The notes: a model not told the origin generated them from the letters alone. A stretch of DNA of 44,073 nt from Lachnospiraceae bacterium (GCA_003507655.1 DNUZ01000003.1:1-44073), one strand, 5' to 3'; positions 1-8,561 are shown, numbered from the stretch's first letter. Translations and numbers: made by a program.

Positions 1-21
1 TCCAACTTTAGTGTCTTAACA
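1..21. mobile_element. possible end of an inserted element inside comEC
   Basis: On the minus strand the comEC frame follows the family consensus down to ATCTCAGG (I-S-G). The remaining sequence, TGTTAAGACACTAAAGTTGG, no longer encodes the expected Leu-His. It begins with TG, as ends of IS3-type and some other insertion sequences do. Only 21 bases are visible, so this is a suspicion and not an identification. Confidence 0.25.
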
Positions 22-761
22 CCTGAGATCGCCAGAATATGGGAAATCCCTGTCTTTTGATAAAGGCTCTTTATCTCCGGCTCTAACAGCTGTCTGTCTC
101 CTAACACCATGGTACTCAACACCCCTGCGGTTTCTGCTCCCATCGTTTTTTGATAAAGCTGTATGACCTCACGTTTTTTCTGATAGAGAAATTCTGCAAA
201 CCGGTCTGTATCACGGCTGATAAACTGTACGGTTTCTCCATAGAATTTAAAGTCTGTTCCCTGACTTTCATAAAAGTTCTTTTCGTCAAAATTTCCTTCA
301 TTCCTTGCAGGTTCTAAGGTTTTGACGGTTCCATTGACATAAATGATATTTCCGACAGATACGTCGGTATTCAGATATACTAAGATTTGTCTGCATGGAA
401 GCTGCTTCTCTTCCACACGAAGATTACAATGTTTCAGATAGATTTTGGTACTTTTTGCACCCTCTTCTTTTTTTGAGACAGTTCCCCAAACGGCTGCTTT
501 CTCTCCATCTTCTAACAGGGATTCCACTGCCTGATGGCTTTTTATGGCATTTTGCATATGACAGATTCCCAATACAAATATCACAGAAAATGTCACAGCA
601 TATACGATTCCCTGCACACTTCCCCTCTTTTTCCAGCGAAGATAACTATGACACGCAAGGAAGATCGCAGATAGCAAAAATATCCACACATTCCAAAGAC
701 GCGCCGACAAGATTCCCAGCAGAAAGAATGCAGCCGCTAAAAAAAGCGGCCTTTTATTCAC
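1..761 (-). CDS. comEC: ComEC/Rec2 competence protein, N-terminal part, cut by the window edge
   Basis: ComEC forms the inner-membrane channel for single-stranded DNA in natural transformation. I read this gene directly from the reverse strand; it starts with GTG at 761 and overlaps the stop of the GerMN lipoprotein gene by 8 bases, so the two are translationally coupled. The frame is open for 253 codons to the window edge. The start reads MNKRPLFLAAAFFLLG, followed by two or three hydrophobic segments within the first ~70 residues. An OB-fold-like region follows (residues ~70-190, including LVYLNTDVSVGNIIYVNGTV-like sequence), then the typical ETAGVLSTMVLGDRQLL and GISHILAISG. The family continues this last motif as LH(I/V), but here the last visible residues are GVKTLKL (residues 247-253), which does not fit. 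Either the gene is interrupted at about position 21 or the protein is divergent. Identification is from motif knowledge plus linkage to comEA. Confidence 0.85.
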   Translation of the reverse strand, partial: MNKRPLFLAAAFFLLGILSARLWNVWIFLLSAIFLACHSYLRWKKRGSVQGIVYAVTFSVIFVLGICHMQNAIKSHQAVESLLEDGEKAAVWGTVSKKEEGAKSTKIYLKHCNLRVEEKQLPCRQILVYLNTDVSVGNIIYVNGTVKTLEPARNEGNFDEKNFYESQGTDFKFYGETVQFISRDTDRFAEFLYQKKREVIQLYQKTMGAETAGVLSTMVLGDRQLLEPEIKSLYQKTGISHILAISGVKTLKL

Positions 762-1698
762 GCTTTGTTTTCTCCCCCTTTTTTTGTCCTTCTTCTAAAT
801 AATCCAGATTCCGGTCATATATCTTATCGAGTTTGTAACTGTCGCGATACACTCCCTTGGTACTTCCATTGACAGAAATCTGTACCTTGCTGACCGTTGA
901 AAGTTCAGATAAGGAATCCACAATGGAATAGATTACGATCGGTTCCTGTATTTCATAATCCTGATTTGTAAAGCCCGCATCGAAGTTGACATAACATACT
1001 CCATCTACGGTTGTGACACTGAGCAGTTTTGTTCCTGATGGAATGGCTGATTTGCCTTTTGCATTCTTCGGTTGTTCTAAAAGATGCTCGATCACTAATT
1101 TTTCTATCGAAATATTACTGCTGTAGTGGACCGTCTGTGTCTCTTTTACCAATGCATCTCCATCCCGGTTAGAAAAATACAGTGTCAGTGTCGTCGTCTG
1201 GATCGCATTGATCTGCTCTCCCGGATTTTCCACAAAACTTTCTGCAGTCATCAGTCCTACTACATTATTTTTGGAATCTACTAAAGGACTGTCTCCCACA
1301 AAAAAGGAAACACAGGAGATATCCGGTATCTGCGTCATGGTACGCACTACGGCTGCACGACAGAACACCTCCGTTGCCGCATCCATATTATAATAATCCG
1401 AATCCATCCAGACAGATAGCTGGTCGCCTTCGATCCGATACTTTGTAATCTCCACATCATTCGGGATCGGCTTTTGATATTCCACGTCCTCCGGTGCAGA
1501 AGAAAGCTCCCGCAAAAATTCTTTGACCATGCCTTCCGCATCCTTGCTCTTTGGATGGTATTCCCTCGGATTGAGTTTTGTCTGTTCTGAATTCAGATAA
1601 TAAATCTGATATCCTGTTTTTACTTCTTTTTTCGATCCACAGCCGCATAACAGCAGAAGCAATGCTGCAAATAGAAATATCAAATATCTTTTCTTCAT
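754..1698 (-). CDS. GerMN-domain lipoprotein
   Basis: The predicted protein has 314 residues and is probably anchored on the outer face of the membrane. The start at 1698 is preceded by AGGGGG and yields a lipoprotein signal peptide, MKKRYLIFLFAALLLLLCGC, with the lipobox cysteine at residue 20; a longer upstream in-frame ATG would put 30 polar residues before the signal and is rejected. Two GerMN-type modules follow, about residues 45-160 and 175-290. The second includes the features LVIEHLL, GVCYVNFD and IVYSIVDSL typical of the fold. GerMN was first described in the sporulation/germination protein GerM, and also occurs in the actinobacterial lipoprotein LpqB, which is encoded next to the MtrAB two-component system. 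Here too the gene directly follows a sensor kinase gene (10-base gap), so a role in modulating that kinase or in envelope homeostasis is a reasonable inference. Confidence 0.85.
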   Translation of the reverse strand: MKKRYLIFLFAALLLLLCGCGSKKEVKTGYQIYYLNSEQTKLNPREYHPKSKDAEGMVKEFLRELSSAPEDVEYQKPIPNDVEITKYRIEGDQLSVWMDSDYYNMDAATEVFCRAAVVRTMTQIPDISCVSFFVGDSPLVDSKNNVVGLMTAESFVENPGEQINAIQTTTLTLYFSNRDGDALVKETQTVHYSSNISIEKLVIEHLLEQPKNAKGKSAIPSGTKLLSVTTVDGVCYVNFDAGFTNQDYEIQEPIVIYSIVDSLSELSTVSKVQISVNGSTKGVYRDSYKLDKIYDRNLDYLEEGQKKGEKTKRE

Positions 1699-1708
1699 CT
1701 TCTGCCCC

Positions 1709-3139
1709 CTATGCAATATAATTGAGCGGTATCCGCACGGTAAAGATGGTTCCCTCGCCTTCCGTACTGTATGCTTTAATAGCTCCACGGTGCATCAGCA
1801 CGGCATTTCTTGTAATCGCAAGTCCAAGTCCTGTTCCACCGATCTCCCTCGAATGGGACTTGTCCACTCGGTAAAATCTCTCGTAAATATGCTCTAGGGA
1901 ATCCTCCGGGATTCCAATTCCCGAATCCTCTACTTTGACATAGAAATACTGATAATCTGCATTCAAAGTCACATGTACCCAGCCGTTTTCACGATTATAT
2001 TTTATCGCATTTTCCACCAGATTTGTAATTGCAAGCGTCAGCTTAACCTCGTCGATTTCTGCCGTAACCGGACGGAACGTCTCTAACACCAGTTCAATAT
2101 TCTGCTTTTCCGCGATCGGACGCAGACGTTTTAATATCAGCTCTAGCATCTCATTGATGTTGATGCTTGAAATATTTAAATCTGCCGCAGACTTATCCAT
2201 TTTTACTAAGGAAAGCAAGTCTGTGATAATCTTGTTCTCACGCTCAATTTCATTCGTAATGTCTTCCATAAACTCTTTATAAAGCTCTACCGGTGCATCC
2301 TCCATTGCATTGATGGAATCCGCTAAAACCTTCATGGAGGTCAGCGGGGTCTTTAACTCATGGGACACATTCGATACGAATTCCTGTCTGGAATCGTCAA
2401 TCGTTTTCATCCTTCCGAATAACTGGTTAAAACTCTCCGACATCTCTTTTGTCTCGGTATAGGTATTCACATTCAGTCCGTCTTCTTCATATCCGGTCTG
2501 GATATCACGGATAGATTTCTCCATCTTGCGAAGCGGACGTACCAGTCTGCCGGATGCAAAAATGGCAAATGCTAAGATCAATACGCCGATAATGAGCGTA
2601 AGGATTGCCGCATTGCGTCCCACGGCATCACGGTCATGAAGGACACTGTCCATAGAGACACTGACTAACATAACACCGATGACTTCTGTACTGTTTGCCG
2701 CTTCGATCGGCAGTGTCATTTCTAAATAACGGCTCTCTTTATCATATTTTGAGATTTCTTTTCCGGAAAGACTCTGGACGACTTCTTCGGAAATAATGGT
2801 TTTTGTCTCATCTAATCCATATGTATCTGCCACGATCCGAAATGCAGAGTCGATCAGCATTACCCTGCCGTCATAGATATTCGAAAGCTGGTTTAACTGT
2901 ACCGTGATCGATTCCGTATTCTGTTTATTGATATAATCATTTGCTGCAATCTGGTCTGCAAGGATCTTTGCCTGACTGATAATCGCAATACTGCGTGTAG
3001 AAGCCGCCTGGTCTTCGTAAGCTTTTAAAAAACCGGCTCGCAAAACCAGACACGGCAGGATTCCGACGATCAGACATAACAGTATCAGACGGAATCGCAT
3101 GCTTTTTAAGAATTTTTGAAATGCATTATTTTTTTTCAT
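1709..3139 (-). CDS. sensor histidine kinase (HAMP-HisKA-HATPase), WalK/PhoR-like
   Basis: This 476-residue membrane sensor kinase has a first membrane segment at about residues 16-36, an extracytoplasmic sensor region to ~170, and a second segment around 180-200. A HAMP linker follows (RLVRPLRKMEKSI). The HisKA box is FVSNVSHELKTPLTSMK, with its phospho-acceptor His. The HATPase domain has an N box (NLVENAIKYN), a G1 box (VEDSGIGIPE) and a G2 box (GGTGLGLAI). I place the start at ATG 3139, not at the longer in-frame 3181 codon, because the upstream part overlaps the regulator gene and has no domain content; AAGGTG lies just before 3139. The gene follows the response regulator by 11 bases and precedes the GerMN lipoprotein by 10. 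The overall arrangement resembles WalRK or MtrAB. The signal sensed is unknown. Confidence 0.93.
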   Translation of the reverse strand: MKKNNAFQKFLKSMRFRLILLCLIVGILPCLVLRAGFLKAYEDQAASTRSIAIISQAKILADQIAANDYINKQNTESITVQLNQLSNIYDGRVMLIDSAFRIVADTYGLDETKTIISEEVVQSLSGKEISKYDKESRYLEMTLPIEAANSTEVIGVMLVSVSMDSVLHDRDAVGRNAAILTLIIGVLILAFAIFASGRLVRPLRKMEKSIRDIQTGYEEDGLNVNTYTETKEMSESFNQLFGRMKTIDDSRQEFVSNVSHELKTPLTSMKVLADSINAMEDAPVELYKEFMEDITNEIERENKIITDLLSLVKMDKSAADLNISSININEMLELILKRLRPIAEKQNIELVLETFRPVTAEIDEVKLTLAITNLVENAIKYNRENGWVHVTLNADYQYFYVKVEDSGIGIPEDSLEHIYERFYRVDKSHSREIGGTGLGLAITRNAVLMHRGAIKAYSTEGEGTIFTVRIPLNYIA

Positions 3140-3150
3140 GACCTTACACC

Positions 3151-3843
3151 TTAACTCTGGTAATAATATCCCACTCCCCATTTGGTGTGGACGTATTTCG
3201 GCTCGCTTGGATTTGCCTCGATCTTCTCACGAAGTCTTCTGACATGTACATCAACCGTGCGGACATCTCCCGGATATTCATATCCCCATACCAGATTCAA
3301 AAGATTTTCCCGGCTGTACACTTTATTCGGATTCATAACTAAAAGCTCTAACAGGTCAAATTCCTTTGCCGTCACATTGACCTCTTTTCCAAGGATAAAA
3401 AGTCTTCGGCTCTCACAGTCTAACTTCAGATCACCGCTCTCTACGATCTTAGGATTTTCCTCTTCTTTCGGTTTTGCATTTCCGGTTCTTCGCATAATGG
3501 CTTTGATCCTTGCCTTGACCTCTAGGATATTAAAAGGCTTTGTTATGTAATCGTCTGCTCCATACTCAAGCCCTAAAATCTTATCCATATCATCACCTTT
3601 TGCCGTCAGCATTACGATCGGAACACTTGAAAATTCACGGATCTGCTGGCAGACCTCGAATCCATTCATCTTTGGCAGCATGATATCTAAAAGGATCATA
3701 TCATATGCATTTGCTTTTGCTTTTTCATAGGCTTCTTCGCCGTCATAGGCACAATCCACCTCCATGCCGTCCTGCTCAAGACTGAACCGGATTCCTTTTA
3801 CGATTAACTTTTCATCATCTACAACAAGAACTTTTTTTGCCAT
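3151..3843 (-). CDS. OmpR/PhoB-family response regulator
   Basis: This 230-residue protein is a full-length two-domain regulator. The receiver domain (residues ~3-118) has the acidic pair VVDDE, the phospho-acceptor Asp53 in LLDIMLP, the switch threonine in VMLTAKG and the conserved lysine in ITKPF. The C-terminal winged-helix domain (about 132-228) has the family features KEFDLLELL, SRENLL, WGY and the recognition helix region TVDVHVRRLREKI. Its partner is almost certainly the kinase encoded 11 bases downstream. It follows comEA by 9 bases and so is transcribed with it. Target genes cannot be read from the sequence. The pairing with a WalK-like kinase suggests envelope control, but WalR identity is not certain. 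Confidence 0.95.
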   Translation of the reverse strand: MAKKVLVVDDEKLIVKGIRFSLEQDGMEVDCAYDGEEAYEKAKANAYDMILLDIMLPKMNGFEVCQQIREFSSVPIVMLTAKGDDMDKILGLEYGADDYITKPFNILEVKARIKAIMRRTGNAKPKEEENPKIVESGDLKLDCESRRLFILGKEVNVTAKEFDLLELLVMNPNKVYSRENLLNLVWGYEYPGDVRTVDVHVRRLREKIEANPSEPKYVHTKWGVGYYYQS

Positions 3844-3852
3844 CTTTACACC

Positions 3853-4479
3853 TCAGTTAACTTTTATACTGTCCTTTATTTTCTGATAAACTCCTTCTTT
3901 GATCCCACTGATATTCATCAATTCCTCAGGGGCCTTGAACGCTCCATGCTCATTCCGGTAAGCGATGATTGCATCTGCTTTCGACTGGCCGATCCCCGGC
4001 AGACTCATCAGGGCAGACGCATCTGCCGTGTTGATATCGACGCGTCCGTCCCAGCTGCTCTCTGCAGTCTCCTGCCCCGGCTGCACCGTTGCCGCTGCCG
4101 CTTCCTCCGTTGTCAGTACCCGTAACATCTGTCCGTCACTTAAGACCTCTGCCTGATTCAGGCTGTCACCTGCTGCCTGTTCGCTCAGTCCTCCGGCTGC
4201 CTCTATGGCATCACAGATCCGCTGTCCCGGTAAAAGCTCATAGACTCCCGGTTTTTGCACTGCTCCACAGACATATACAAAGATGTTTTCCGTGCTCTTT
4301 TCTTTCTCAGAGCCACTTTTTCCTTCTTTTATATCTTTGTTTCCTTCTGTCTGCTTTTCGTTATCCGTATGCTCTTTGGGATTTTCTAATATAAAATCCG
4401 TCTCCTGTTTCTTCTGACATCCGGTGTTTACGGCTGTCATGAATAAGATCAGAAACAGGAAAATGACTGTTTTTTTCAT
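3853..4479 (-). CDS. comEA: ComEA-type DNA-binding competence protein, predicted lipoprotein
   Basis: ComEA binds incoming double-stranded DNA outside the membrane and hands it to the ComEC channel. This 208-residue protein has an SLBB-type domain at ~65-122 (IFVYVCGAVQKPGVYEL) and a ComEA helix-hairpin-helix domain at ~147-206, with VDINTADASALMSLPGIG and a second hairpin around NISGIKEG. The N-terminus ends in a lipobox-like AVNTGC with Cys21, so it may be lipid-anchored instead of held by a plain transmembrane helix; that is inference. A charged linker rich in Lys and Glu (residues 25-65) separates anchor and SLBB domain. A strong AGGAGG site precedes the ATG. It is the first gene of the operon that continues with the two-component system, the GerMN lipoprotein and comEC. 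Confidence 0.93.
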   Translation of the reverse strand: MKKTVIFLFLILFMTAVNTGCQKKQETDFILENPKEHTDNEKQTEGNKDIKEGKSGSEKEKSTENIFVYVCGAVQKPGVYELLPGQRICDAIEAAGGLSEQAAGDSLNQAEVLSDGQMLRVLTTEEAAAATVQPGQETAESSWDGRVDINTADASALMSLPGIGQSKADAIIAYRNEHGAFKAPEELMNISGIKEGVYQKIKDSIKVN

Positions 4480-4529
4480 TTTGGTCCTCCTTTTTTTGAA
4501 AAAGGAGTCCGTTATGCCTGCTATTTTTT

Positions 4530-4558
4530 ATTGTAACGAAATTTTAAATTTATTACAA
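4530..4558 (-). promoter_or_regulatory. sigma-A promoter of the comEA operon
   Basis: On the minus strand TTGTAA (4553-4558) and TACAAT (4530-4535) are separated by exactly 17 bases, about 50 bases upstream of the comEA start. No other good pair lies in this gap. Confidence 0.6.
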
Positions 4559-4598
4559 GAGTATTTCCGTTTTTTTAAGGATTTGTTTTGAAAGACTT

Positions 4599-5030
4599 TT
4601 ATTCCCATTTAAAAACCAGTATTCCGGCAATGGCAAGTGCCATTCCGACTACTTTTGACCACTGGAACGGCTGTTTATCCACACCAAAGATCCCAAACAG
4701 CTCGATCAGATAGGCAACCAGTAACTGTGCTGTTACGATCAGCATTACTGCCCTTGCAGGACCTAACGCTTCCATACTTTTAATAACGGTGATCGTGATG
4801 AAGGCTCCGATGGCTCCTCCTAAGAGCATATATTTCGGTTCTACGTTTTTCAATTCCATAAAACTGCTTCGGTCCGTGATCCCCCATGCTGCCAAACAGA
4901 CGATCAATGCCGTTAACTGTACAAATGCTCCTGCGACCCAGATGCTTGTCCGTTCCGTTACCTCCGTATTGAATACTCCCTGAATACTCATCAATGCTCC
5001 GGAAAGCAGAGCAATAAAAATTCCAATCAT
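4599..5030 (-). CDS. DMT-superfamily YdcZ-type membrane transporter
   Basis: This 143-residue, very hydrophobic protein has about five predicted membrane segments: residues 1-20, 32-52, 66-85, 92-112 and 123-142. The spacing, short length and the motifs GALMSIQGVFNT near the N-terminus and GPARAVMLIVTAQLLVAY in the fourth segment fit the DUF606/YdcZ family (PF04657) of the drug/metabolite transporter superfamily. Substrates of the family are mostly unknown. A strong GGAGG site precedes the ATG. It stands alone between argD and comEA, with its own probable promoter and an inverted repeat over the -35, so it may be repressed by a dedicated regulator not encoded in this window. Confidence 0.88.
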   Translation of the reverse strand: MIGIFIALLSGALMSIQGVFNTEVTERTSIWVAGAFVQLTALIVCLAAWGITDRSSFMELKNVEPKYMLLGGAIGAFITITVIKSMEALGPARAVMLIVTAQLLVAYLIELFGIFGVDKQPFQWSKVVGMALAIAGILVFKWE

Positions 5031-5049
5031 AGTCTCCTCCTAAAGATAT

Positions 5050-5091
5050 ATTATCCTTAGTATGGACTTTGATTGGAATTTTATTCTAATC
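5050..5091 (-). promoter_or_regulatory. probable promoter with overlapping palindromic operator of the YdcZ-type gene
   Basis: On the minus strand TTCCAA (5073-5078) and GATAAT (5050-5055) lie 17 bases apart. An inverted repeat, GATT-n-GAAT / ATTC-n-AATC with a 3-base centre (5071-5091), covers the -35. Such a position suggests a repressor site; the regulator is unknown. Confidence 0.4.
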
Positions 5092-5105
5092 GGCTCTTTT
5101 GTACT

Positions 5106-6305
5106 CTATTCCGATAACGCTGCTAACGTATGATCTAATTTTTCGATCATTTCATCCACATGTTCTTTTTCGATCACTAATGGCGGTACAAACCGCAGGA
5201 CATCGCTTCCTGCTGAAATAATAATGAGTCCTTCTTCTAATGCCTTTGAGGTAATCTCACCGACCGGCTTTGTAGTTACCACTCCCTGTATCAGACCAAC
5301 ACCGCGTCTTTGGGTTAAGCAATCATATTTGTCTACGAGTGCATCTAATTTTTCTTCTAAATAAGCAGAAATCTCTTTGACATGGGCAGGCAGATTTAAT
5401 TCCTCAAATATATCTAACACGGTAGAAACTGCTGCACCGACAAACGGATTGCCGCCATAGGTAGTTCCATGGTCACCCGGTTTTAAGGATTTTTCTGCTA
5501 TCCGCTCTGTCATTAAAAATGCTCCGACCGGCACACCGCAGCCCAGTGCTTTCGCACTCGTCATAATATCCGGTTTCACTCCGTAGCCCTGCCATGCAAA
5601 CATTTCTCCGGTACGTCCCATGCCACACTGGATCTCGTCTAAGATCAACAGTATATCCCGCTCTTTACAGATTTTTTCGATACCATCCATAAATTCCTGT
5701 GTTGCCGGATAAATTCCGCCTTCACCCTGCACGGTTTCGAATAAGATCGCACAGGTCTTATCGGTAAGCTGTGCTTTGACACTCTCTAAGTCATTGAAAT
5801 CTGCAAAACGGATTCCGCCAAGTAACGGTTCAAACGGCTCCTGATAGTGTTTGTTGCCGGTTACCGACAATGCCCCAAGACTTCTTCCATGGAAGGAATG
5901 GTTCATAGCAATGATCTCATGATCCGTATGGCCGTCTCTGGTATAAGCATACTTTTTTGCCGCCTTGATCGCACCCTCGATCGCCTCTGTTCCGCTGTTG
6001 GTAAAAAAGACTCTGTCCATCTTAGATACTTTTAAGATTTTTTCTGCGGCTTCCATGATCGGAAGATTGTAATAGAGATTCGAAGTATGCATCAGCTTAT
6101 CAATCTGATCTTTTAAGGCATCGTTATATTTCCGGTTGCCATATCCTAAGGCTTCTACCGCAATCCCTGCCGCAAAATCCAAATATTTTTTTCCATCCGT
6201 ATCATAGAGATAGACTCCCTCGCCTTTTTCTAAGACCACCGGAAAACGATTATATGTATGGAGCATGGCTCCTTCTTCTCTTTTGATATATTCTTCTTTA
6301 TTCAT
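5106..6305 (-). CDS. argD: acetylornithine aminotransferase
   Basis: This PLP-dependent class III aminotransferase has 399 residues, the usual length for ArgD. It converts N-acetylglutamate semialdehyde to N-acetylornithine with glutamate as amino donor. Visible family features are the N-terminal [18 protein letters not shown], the phosphate-binding [28 protein letters not shown], the aspartate of [13 protein letters not shown] that holds the PLP ring nitrogen, and the PLP lysine in [14 protein letters not shown]. The gene overlaps the end of argB by 8 bases and is the last gene of the arg operon. Ornithine and succinylornithine aminotransferases are related, but the operon context settles the assignment. 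Confidence 0.97.
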   Translation of the reverse strand: MNKEEYIKREEGAMLHTYNRFPVVLEKGEGVYLYDTDGKKYLDFAAGIAVEALGYGNRKYNDALKDQIDKLMHTSNLYYNLPIMEAAEKILKVSKMDRVFFTNSGTEAIEGAIKAAKKYAYTRDGHTDHEIIAMNHSFHGRSLGALSVTGNKHYQEPFEPLLGGIRFADFNDLESVKAQLTDKTCAILFETVQGEGGIYPATQEFMDGIEKICKERDILLILDEIQCGMGRTGEMFAWQGYGVKPDIMTSAKALGCGVPVGAFLMTERIAEKSLKPGDHGTTYGGNPFVGAAVSTVLDIFEELNLPAHVKEISAYLEEKLDALVDKYDCLTQRRGVGLIQGVVTTKPVGEITSKALEEGLIIISAGSDVLRFVPPLVIEKEHVDEMIEKLDHTLAALSE

Positions 6306-7197
6306 GGTAGAATTTCGTCTCCTTATCCCCTAAGATTGCTGTACCGATTCCTTTGTTTGTAAAGATTTCAAGCAGCAGACAGTGTGCGATCCGTCCGTCT
6401 AAAATATGTACTCTGGACACGCCATTGTCGATCGCATCAATACAGTTGTTCAGCTTCGGTAACATGCCTCCACCGATATTGCCTGCCTCGATCAATGCTT
6501 TTGCCTTTGAAACGGTCAGCTCTGAGATCAAGGTACTCTTATCGTCTGGATCTAAATATACGCCTTCAATATCTGTTAAAAACGCCAGTTTTTCGGCATT
6601 GACTGCTCTTGCGATCGCACATGCCGCATCATCCGCATTGATATTATAGGTGTTAAACTCATCGTCCATACCCACCGGACATACGATTGGAAGAAAATCT
6701 TTCTCTAACAGATCATGTAAGATCTTTGGATTGACCTCGGTAATCTCTCCGACAAATCCAATGTCCTGTCCATTTGAGTATTTTTTCTCAACCTTGAGCA
6801 GTCCACCATCTTTTCCGCTGATACCGATCGCATTGACACCAAGTGCCTCTACCATCTGTACTAGGGATTTGTTGACCTTGGACAATACCATCTCTGCAAT
6901 TTCCATCGTTGCCGCATCGGTCTTTCTGAGTCCGTTGATAAATTCCGGCTCCATGCCGACTTTTCCAACCCACTTGCTGATCTCCTTACCACCGCCATGG
7001 ACAATGATCGGTTTGAAACCAACTAATTTTAACAGGGTTACATCCTGTATCACGCTTTTTTTCAATTCTTCATCTACCATCGCACTGCCGCCGTATTTGA
7101 CAACAATGATCTTACGGTTAAAACGTTGGATATATGGGAGTGCTTCGATCAAGACTGACGCTTTATCCATAATTTCCTGCATGCTTTTTTCTTCCAT
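6298..7197 (-). CDS. argB: acetylglutamate kinase
   Basis: ArgB phosphorylates N-acetylglutamate, the second step of arginine synthesis. The 299-residue protein belongs to the amino-acid kinase family: VVKYGGSAM (nucleotide-binding lysine and glycines), VHGGGKEIS (substrate binding), [18 protein letters not shown] and GGMLPKL near the C-terminus. The N-terminal helix [21 protein letters not shown] is the type found in arginine-inhibited hexameric ArgB enzymes, so feedback inhibition is plausible (inference). The start is preceded by AGAGG 11 bases upstream. A 124-base gap separates it from argJ upstream; the 3' end overlaps argD. Confidence 0.97.
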   Translation of the reverse strand: MEEKSMQEIMDKASVLIEALPYIQRFNRKIIVVKYGGSAMVDEELKKSVIQDVTLLKLVGFKPIIVHGGGKEISKWVGKVGMEPEFINGLRKTDAATMEIAEMVLSKVNKSLVQMVEALGVNAIGISGKDGGLLKVEKKYSNGQDIGFVGEITEVNPKILHDLLEKDFLPIVCPVGMDDEFNTYNINADDAACAIARAVNAEKLAFLTDIEGVYLDPDDKSTLISELTVSKAKALIEAGNIGGGMLPKLNNCIDAIDNGVSRVHILDGRIAHCLLLEIFTNKGIGTAILGDKETKFYHE

Positions 7198-7321
7198 CTG
7201 ACTAAAACCTCTTTCCTGTTTTTCTATCTGATTTCTTATTTCTGCTTCTTTTTCTGCTTTTTCTCAAAGTATTCTTTTATAAATCAGCCGCTTAGGCTGT
7301 CTGCATTGATTTTATACCCTG
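7198..7321 (-). other. argJ-argB spacer with a small hairpin
   Basis: This 124-base spacer is the longest inside the arg operon. Near 7290-7305 it holds a short hairpin, CAGCC TAAG CGGCTG read on the minus strand, not followed by a T-run. No promoter of good quality is visible; mRNA processing or mild attenuation is possible but unproven. Confidence 0.35.
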
Positions 7322-8545
7322 TTAGGAGCGGTAATCTGCATTAATCTTGACATAATCATAAGTCAAGTCACAGCCCCACGCCGTTGCCTCGGCATTGCCC
7401 TGATTCATGTTGGCAATTGCTGTTACTGCCGGCTCTGATAAAATCCTGGTTGCCTCTTCTTCGCTGTAATCTACGGCAATTCCGTTTTTGATGATCTGAA
7501 TGCTTCCTGCAGCACTTTCAAAGACTAAATCCACTTTTTCCGGGTCGAATTCCACACCGGAATAACCAAGTGCGCAAAGAATCCTGCCCCAGTTTGCATC
7601 ATGCCCGTAAATGGCTGCTTTTGTCAGACTCGAACATACCACGGATTTACTCAATATTTTTGCTTCTTCCTTACTCTTTGCACCAATGACTTTGACTTCA
7701 AACAATGCGGTGGCACCTTCTCCGTCTCCCGCCATCATTTTTGCAATTTCCGTATTCACATAATTCAGCGCTTCACAGAACTTCCGGTAATCTTCATTTT
7801 TTTCCGTAATCTTCGGGTTTTCTGCCATACCATTTGCTAAGAGCAATACCGTATCGTTTGTGGAGGTATCTCCATCTACGGAGATCATGTTATAAGTATC
7901 ACAGACATCGGCACTGAGTGCCTCCTGTAAGAGTTCTTTACTGATCGCTGCATCGGTCATGACAAATCCTAACATCGTACACATATTCGGATGTATCATA
8001 CCGGAGCCTTTGCACATCCCGCCTACCGTAACGGTTTTTCCGCCTGCTTCAAAAGTAACGGCCACTTCTTTTGAGATCGTATCGGTTGTCATGATCGCAC
8101 ACGCTGCCTGATGTGCCGCCTCTCTGGTATCGGAAAGTTCTTTTGCCATCACTTTAACGCCTGCTTCTAACTTCTGAATCGGAAGCTGCATACCGATCAC
8201 TCCGGTAGATGCCACTAATACGGCATCCTCTGCAATGTTTAACTCTGCCGCCGCTTTTTTTGCCGTATCTTCACAGTAGCCAAATCCTTCTGCACCGGTA
8301 CATGCATTTGCAATTCCGGCATTGACTACCACTGCCTGTACGCTCTTACTCTCCGTTACGATTTTTTTATCATATAAGACCGGAGCTGCTTTTACGACAT
8401 TCGTGGTAAAAGTTCCTGCCGCCTTACAGGGAACCGTGCTGTAGATCATTGCCATATCACTGCGGTCCTTATATTTGATGCCTGCTGCTGTTGATGCTGC
8501 TAAAAATCCTTTTGGTGCGGTCACGCCGCCGTCTATTACTTTCAT
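7322..8545 (-). CDS. argJ: ArgJ glutamate N-acetyltransferase (ornithine acetyltransferase)
   Basis: ArgJ transfers the acetyl group from acetylornithine to glutamate, recycling it; some members also use acetyl-CoA. The start at 8545 follows GAGGGG and gives MKVIDGGVTAPKGF, the canonical N-terminus (407 residues); an earlier in-frame ATG overlaps the upstream gene and is rejected. The precursor is normally cut before a threonine that becomes the catalytic nucleophile, in the context KGSGMI-PNMATML. Here the site reads KGSGMIHPNMCTML, so the predicted nucleophile is Thr190 but the preceding residue is Cys instead of the common Ala. The rest of the family pattern is intact (NDTVLLLANG, DGEGATALFEV, YGHDANWGRI). 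It lies 16 bases after the GNAT gene in the argC-argD operon. Confidence 0.96.
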   Translation of the reverse strand: MKVIDGGVTAPKGFLAASTAAGIKYKDRSDMAMIYSTVPCKAAGTFTTNVVKAAPVLYDKKIVTESKSVQAVVVNAGIANACTGAEGFGYCEDTAKKAAAELNIAEDAVLVASTGVIGMQLPIQKLEAGVKVMAKELSDTREAAHQAACAIMTTDTISKEVAVTFEAGGKTVTVGGMCKGSGMIHPNMCTMLGFVMTDAAISKELLQEALSADVCDTYNMISVDGDTSTNDTVLLLANGMAENPKITEKNEDYRKFCEALNYVNTEIAKMMAGDGEGATALFEVKVIGAKSKEEAKILSKSVVCSSLTKAAIYGHDANWGRILCALGYSGVEFDPEKVDLVFESAAGSIQIIKNGIAVDYSEEEATRILSEPAVTAIANMNQGNAEATAWGCDLTYDYVKINADYRS

Positions 8546-8561
8546 TCTGCGCCCCTCTTTC

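Noticed and set aside
3139..3181. Longer N-terminus for the histidine kinase; similar longer starts for the GerMN, argC, argJ and dgt genes
   Set aside because: In each case the extension overlaps the upstream gene or lacks family similarity, while a well-spaced ribosome site precedes the shorter start.
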